From: an uncultured Chryseobacterium sp.
GTDB lineage: Bacteria > Bacteroidota > Bacteroidia > Flavobacteriales > Weeksellaceae
Reading direction: 5' to 3'
NCBI RefSeq assembly: GCF_936933875.1
Contig: NZ_CAKZIK010000046.1
Coordinates: 1-64,000 of the forward strand
Length of the DNA: 64,000 bases
Made by a program: the position numbers and the translations under genes. Of the stretch, positions 61,390 through 64,000 are shown piece by piece; within the stretch, counting starts at the first letter, position 1; each line of letters opens with the position of its first letter. The notes under the pieces are model-generated. The model made no database searches and was not told the DNA's origin. It worked only from the letters and a program-made list of their open reading frames with translations.

Positions 61390-62118
61390 TTAAATAGTAT
61401 TATTGTTCGTGTAAAATTCAATTATCTCGGATTTCTGCAGAAGTTGCTCCATATACTTTTTAAGATTTTCAGTAGTTAAATCCTGATTTTCTTTTATTTG
61501 AATACTTCGCAAACTACCATCTTTTTGTGGTGCAATAAGAATAATTTTACCATATTTCAAATTATATAGTTTCATATTCACAATTGCAAACTGTTCATTT
61601 TCAATTGTGATGAATGCAGAAAAATCAATCTGATTATTTTTGGTTTTAATATAACCTTGTCCAATTGCATCGGGAAAGTTTCTTGAAACGATTTGTGATT
61701 TCATCGATGAAAAGTCTTTATCATCAATAAAGTCAGTTAAAACCGCAATGGTAAAAAAGACATTATCTTTTTCTTTTACTCTATATTTATTCAGTTTACT
61801 CTTACCTTCAAAAAAACTTGTATAAACTACCTTTTTGCCGTTCACATCAATTCCGTAGAAGTTTCCAAGTGTTCCAATTCCTGCAAAGGTGTTTTTACTA
61901 ATGCTGTCATAATCGGGATATGGAAAAATGCCGTATGTAAATGGCCCCATTTTTTCACCTTTAATTGCCAATTCTTCTTTTACTCTATTAAAATCGAGCG
62001 CATTATTTTGGTTCTGAACCTCTAGTTGTTTTTCTCTGACTTTCGAGATTACATCGTAGTTTTGCGCACTACAGGAAATTGCAAAAAGTGCAAAAAACAG
62101 AAAGTGGATTAATTTCAT
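61390..62118 (-). CDS. unidentified lipoprotein of the secreted cluster
   Basis: The 242-residue protein has a lipoprotein signal (MKLIHFLFFALFAISC, Cys16). The mature part contains MGPFTYGIFPYPDYDSISK and later beta-rich sequence. No family recognised. A lipid anchor would place it on a membrane facing out of the cytoplasm, with the secreted hydrolases. It lies between the aspartic protease and the GLPGLI gene, with short spacers. Confidence 0.68.
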   Translation of the reverse strand: MKLIHFLFFALFAISCSAQNYDVISKVREKQLEVQNQNNALDFNRVKEELAIKGEKMGPFTYGIFPYPDYDSISKNTFAGIGTLGNFYGIDVNGKKVVYTSFFEGKSKLNKYRVKEKDNVFFTIAVLTDFIDDKDFSSMKSQIVSRNFPDAIGQGYIKTKNNQIDFSAFITIENEQFAIVNMKLYNLKYGKIILIAPQKDGSLRSIQIKENQDLTTENLKKYMEQLLQKSEIIEFYTNNNTI

Positions 62119-62141
62119 ATCAATTTTTAAAGAATTATCAA

Positions 62142-62987
62142 TTATTTATTCGGATACACAATCGCCTTATCCAATTCAATTGGATTATTAAACTTCTTCA
62201 ATTGAGTTCGCAACGATTCATTTATCTCTCTTTGGTTTTTCGAGTTCACCACAGTTCCATCGTTTAGAAAGAATTCGGAATTATTTGATGAACCACTTGC
62301 ATTTTTAATGAAATTCACAGGAGAATCATAGTAAGAAAGTTTGGAACTTTTGTATTTTTCCCAAGTTACAGGAACGCTCATTTTTTTCGACATTTCAATG
62401 AATTGGTTTTCTTGCGATTCTTTATAGTTTTCAGATTTTACCAATGAAAATTTATAGTTTTCTTTGTCGTCTTCGAGTTCTACAATTAATCCGGGCAATC
62501 CGTGAAATTTATATGGACCTTCCTGAAATGGGATTTCCTTTGCAAACCAAGCAATCCAATTTCTTTTCCCCCAATTTGTGGTGGCTTTTTGTAATGTCAA
62601 ACCATTGATAACTTTCTTTTCATCCGATAATTTCCAATTTTGGGAATCTTTAGATTTTAGGTTTAAAACCGTGTTTTCAAGCAAATCATATTCTTCAAAT
62701 TCTTGGCTTCCCTTTTTGTGCGAAATAATATTTGAAGTATTGAGTTTAATGTCTATTGGAAAAGGAATATTGTTGTTAATCAACGAATCTGCAACGAAAA
62801 AATCACGTGAATAATAATCGGAATGCGTCACAAAAATATCCAAATTCCAATTTTCTTTGGTCATCAAAGTGGAAGTAGAATCTTTTTTATATTCCACATC
62901 ATAGATGAAACGGTGCGTTTGTGAATTTGCTAGAAAACCAAAAAACGCAAATAATATCAGTAATTTATTCTTCATCGGCTTTTTCAT
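62142..62987 (-). CDS. GLPGLI family protein
   Basis: The 281-residue protein has a signal peptide (about 1-23, ending FLANSQ) and the family-naming motif in KFHGLPGLIVELED. WIAWFAKEIPFQEGPYKF before it is also characteristic. GLPGLI proteins are Bacteroidota exported proteins often found with TonB-related or protease genes; their role is unproven. The gene starts at MKKPMKNK, or possibly at MKNKLLIL four codons later. It overlaps the 3' end of the upstream gene by 23 bases. Confidence 0.9.
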   Translation of the reverse strand: MKKPMKNKLLILFAFFGFLANSQTHRFIYDVEYKKDSTSTLMTKENWNLDIFVTHSDYYSRDFFVADSLINNNIPFPIDIKLNTSNIISHKKGSQEFEEYDLLENTVLNLKSKDSQNWKLSDEKKVINGLTLQKATTNWGKRNWIAWFAKEIPFQEGPYKFHGLPGLIVELEDDKENYKFSLVKSENYKESQENQFIEMSKKMSVPVTWEKYKSSKLSYYDSPVNFIKNASGSSNNSEFFLNDGTVVNSKNQREINESLRTQLKKFNNPIELDKAIVYPNK

Positions 62988-63999
62988 TTATGAATTGTTC
63001 TTCTTCTTTACTTAAAAGTATTTCGCCTTTGTCATCGGAAACTTTCATTTTGTTCCAAAAGGATTTATAGATTTCCACAGGATTTTCCACACCTTTTGCT
63101 TCGGTTGCTTTGAAATTTCTAAAAATAATTTCTCTCGCAGAACGGAATTCAAAAGTTTTTGTATCCGTAATCGTTTTAAATCCTTCTGCAACAACACTCA
63201 CTTTTGAGGGAACATATTTTTCTCCATTTTTATAAAACTCGAAAAGGACTGTTCCATCGCCGAGTTGTCGCGAATATTCTTTTCCGTTTTCATCTTTCAA
63301 TTTTTCGGGAAGAAATTTGCTTTGGCTAAAACTCATTTCATAATAAGTAATCGCTTTGTCTTTTTCGTTGTAATTGATTTTTCCTTTGTATAAAAGATTT
63401 TCATCGGTTTTTACCGAAAATGAGATTTCCTGTTCATCACCATTTTCGTAAATTAATCTTCCAGTTGTAACTGATTTTTTCAACCCTATAAAGCGATTCA
63501 ATCTGAAAAGTTCATAACTAAAAAAGAGATTTCCGATATAATCGTGACCTTGATTTTGTTTTTTTACCTTAATAAAATTTTCATAAGGTTTTGATTTCAA
63601 ATATCTTAAATCATCGATTTGCAATTGGACAAAATTGTCAAACTTATTGCTGAATGCTTCCTTTGCATTGTAACTTCCATCTCTGCTCCAAAATTTTCCG
63701 TCTGCAATCATCAACAGTTTCATATCGTTGTTTTCAAATGCTCTCTGCTTAATTGTAACATCGTAAATTGCTGATTTGTCATAATAAATATCGGAATATC
63801 GGTTGGACACTTCTTTGAAAATTTTTTTCACATCGATATTTACAATCTTCACTTCCTCGATGTCCTGATAAAGTGGCTTCAAAGAAATTATTTCCGAAAC
63901 TTTGTTCAATTTTTCAGTTAGATAACCTGATTTTGAAATTTCTAAATCCTTTACATTTTCAGGAATTAAGGCGAAACCATCGTCATTGGAATAGACCAC
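62965..63999 (-). CDS. carboxypeptidase-like regulatory domain protein, 5' end beyond window
   Basis: At least 344 residues are visible; the true start lies past the window edge. The sequence starts within what looks like the end of a carboxypeptidase D regulatory-like domain (EISKSGYLTEKLNKV). It continues as a beta-rich protein ending KEEEQFINEKADEE. The same domain set next to a GLPGLI gene is common in Flavobacteriia, with such proteins acting at the surface, but their function is unknown. It is the first gene of the cluster that can be seen. Confidence 0.65.
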   Translation of the reverse strand: MVYSNDDGFALIPENVKDLEISKSGYLTEKLNKVSEIISLKPLYQDIEEVKIVNIDVKKIFKEVSNRYSDIYYDKSAIYDVTIKQRAFENNDMKLLMIADGKFWSRDGSYNAKEAFSNKFDNFVQLQIDDLRYLKSKPYENFIKVKKQNQGHDYIGNLFFSYELFRLNRFIGLKKSVTTGRLIYENGDEQEISFSVKTDENLLYKGKINYNEKDKAITYYEMSFSQSKFLPEKLKDENGKEYSRQLGDGTVLFEFYKNGEKYVPSKVSVVAEGFKTITDTKTFEFRSAREIIFRNFKATEAKGVENPVEIYKSFWNKMKVSDDKGEILLSKEEEQFINEKADEE

Positions 64000-64000
64000 T

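Overview
The window looks like chromosome of a Flavobacteriia member, most like the Chryseobacterium/Kaistella group of the Weeksellaceae. The pointers are a PorP/SprF type IX secretion protein, a SusC/SusD pair, GLPGLI, DUF3822, DUF6370 and DUF6702 families, AT-rich sequence, and promoters of the Bacteroidota form TAnnTTTG in front of many genes. No complete tRNA, rRNA or CRISPR array was seen.

Positions 1-44,550 are ordinary core chromosome in short operons, listed here by position. A truncated sensor kinase, M3 peptidase, head-GIN lipoprotein, KefB/KefG potassium efflux pair and a LemA-TPM-TPM operon come first. Next are folA, the ddl-coaD-TRIC-sdpI operon, a PASTA protein, rluD, porP/sprF, hemW, murI, rsmD, DUF3822, a Smr protein, a phosphoesterase and truA. 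An ABC exporter, groESL, an M1 peptidase with HupE/UreJ and DUF6702, an AcpH-like phosphodiesterase, radA, pyrG, yidC, rnhB, susCD, argS and a CheY-like regulator complete it. Many spacers carry small repeats. These are inverted blocks of degenerate 7-bp units, two related ~150-bp inverted-repeat elements on either side of rsmD, and a REP-like/RAYT module between truA and the ABC exporter.

At 44,564-44,586 there is a fragment that looks like the 3' end of a tRNA gene, on the minus strand. Next to it lies an integrative mobilizable element: tyrosine recombinase, DUF3853 protein, primase-helicase, Toprim primase, candidate oriT, MobC-like protein, relaxase and a coiled-coil membrane protein. 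A frameshifted remnant follows, then an AlbA/HATPase regulator flanked by ~118-bp direct repeats, and a second DUF3853 gene. By geometry the intact tRNA should mark the far end of the island. It is not in the window, so either the island continues past 64,000 or its right end has decayed.

Positions 55,357-64,000 hold a tightly packed minus-strand cluster of mostly secreted proteins: DoxX, carboxypeptidase-regulatory-like domain proteins, a TlpA/DUF4369 thioredoxin broken by an in-frame TGA, a putative HExxH zinc protein, an alpha/beta hydrolase, a retropepsin-like protease, a putative lipoprotein and a GLPGLI protein. Its function is unknown. The coherent set of exported hydrolases and surface proteins makes it the most interesting accessory operon here, along with the repeat-bounded AlbA/HATPase cassette.
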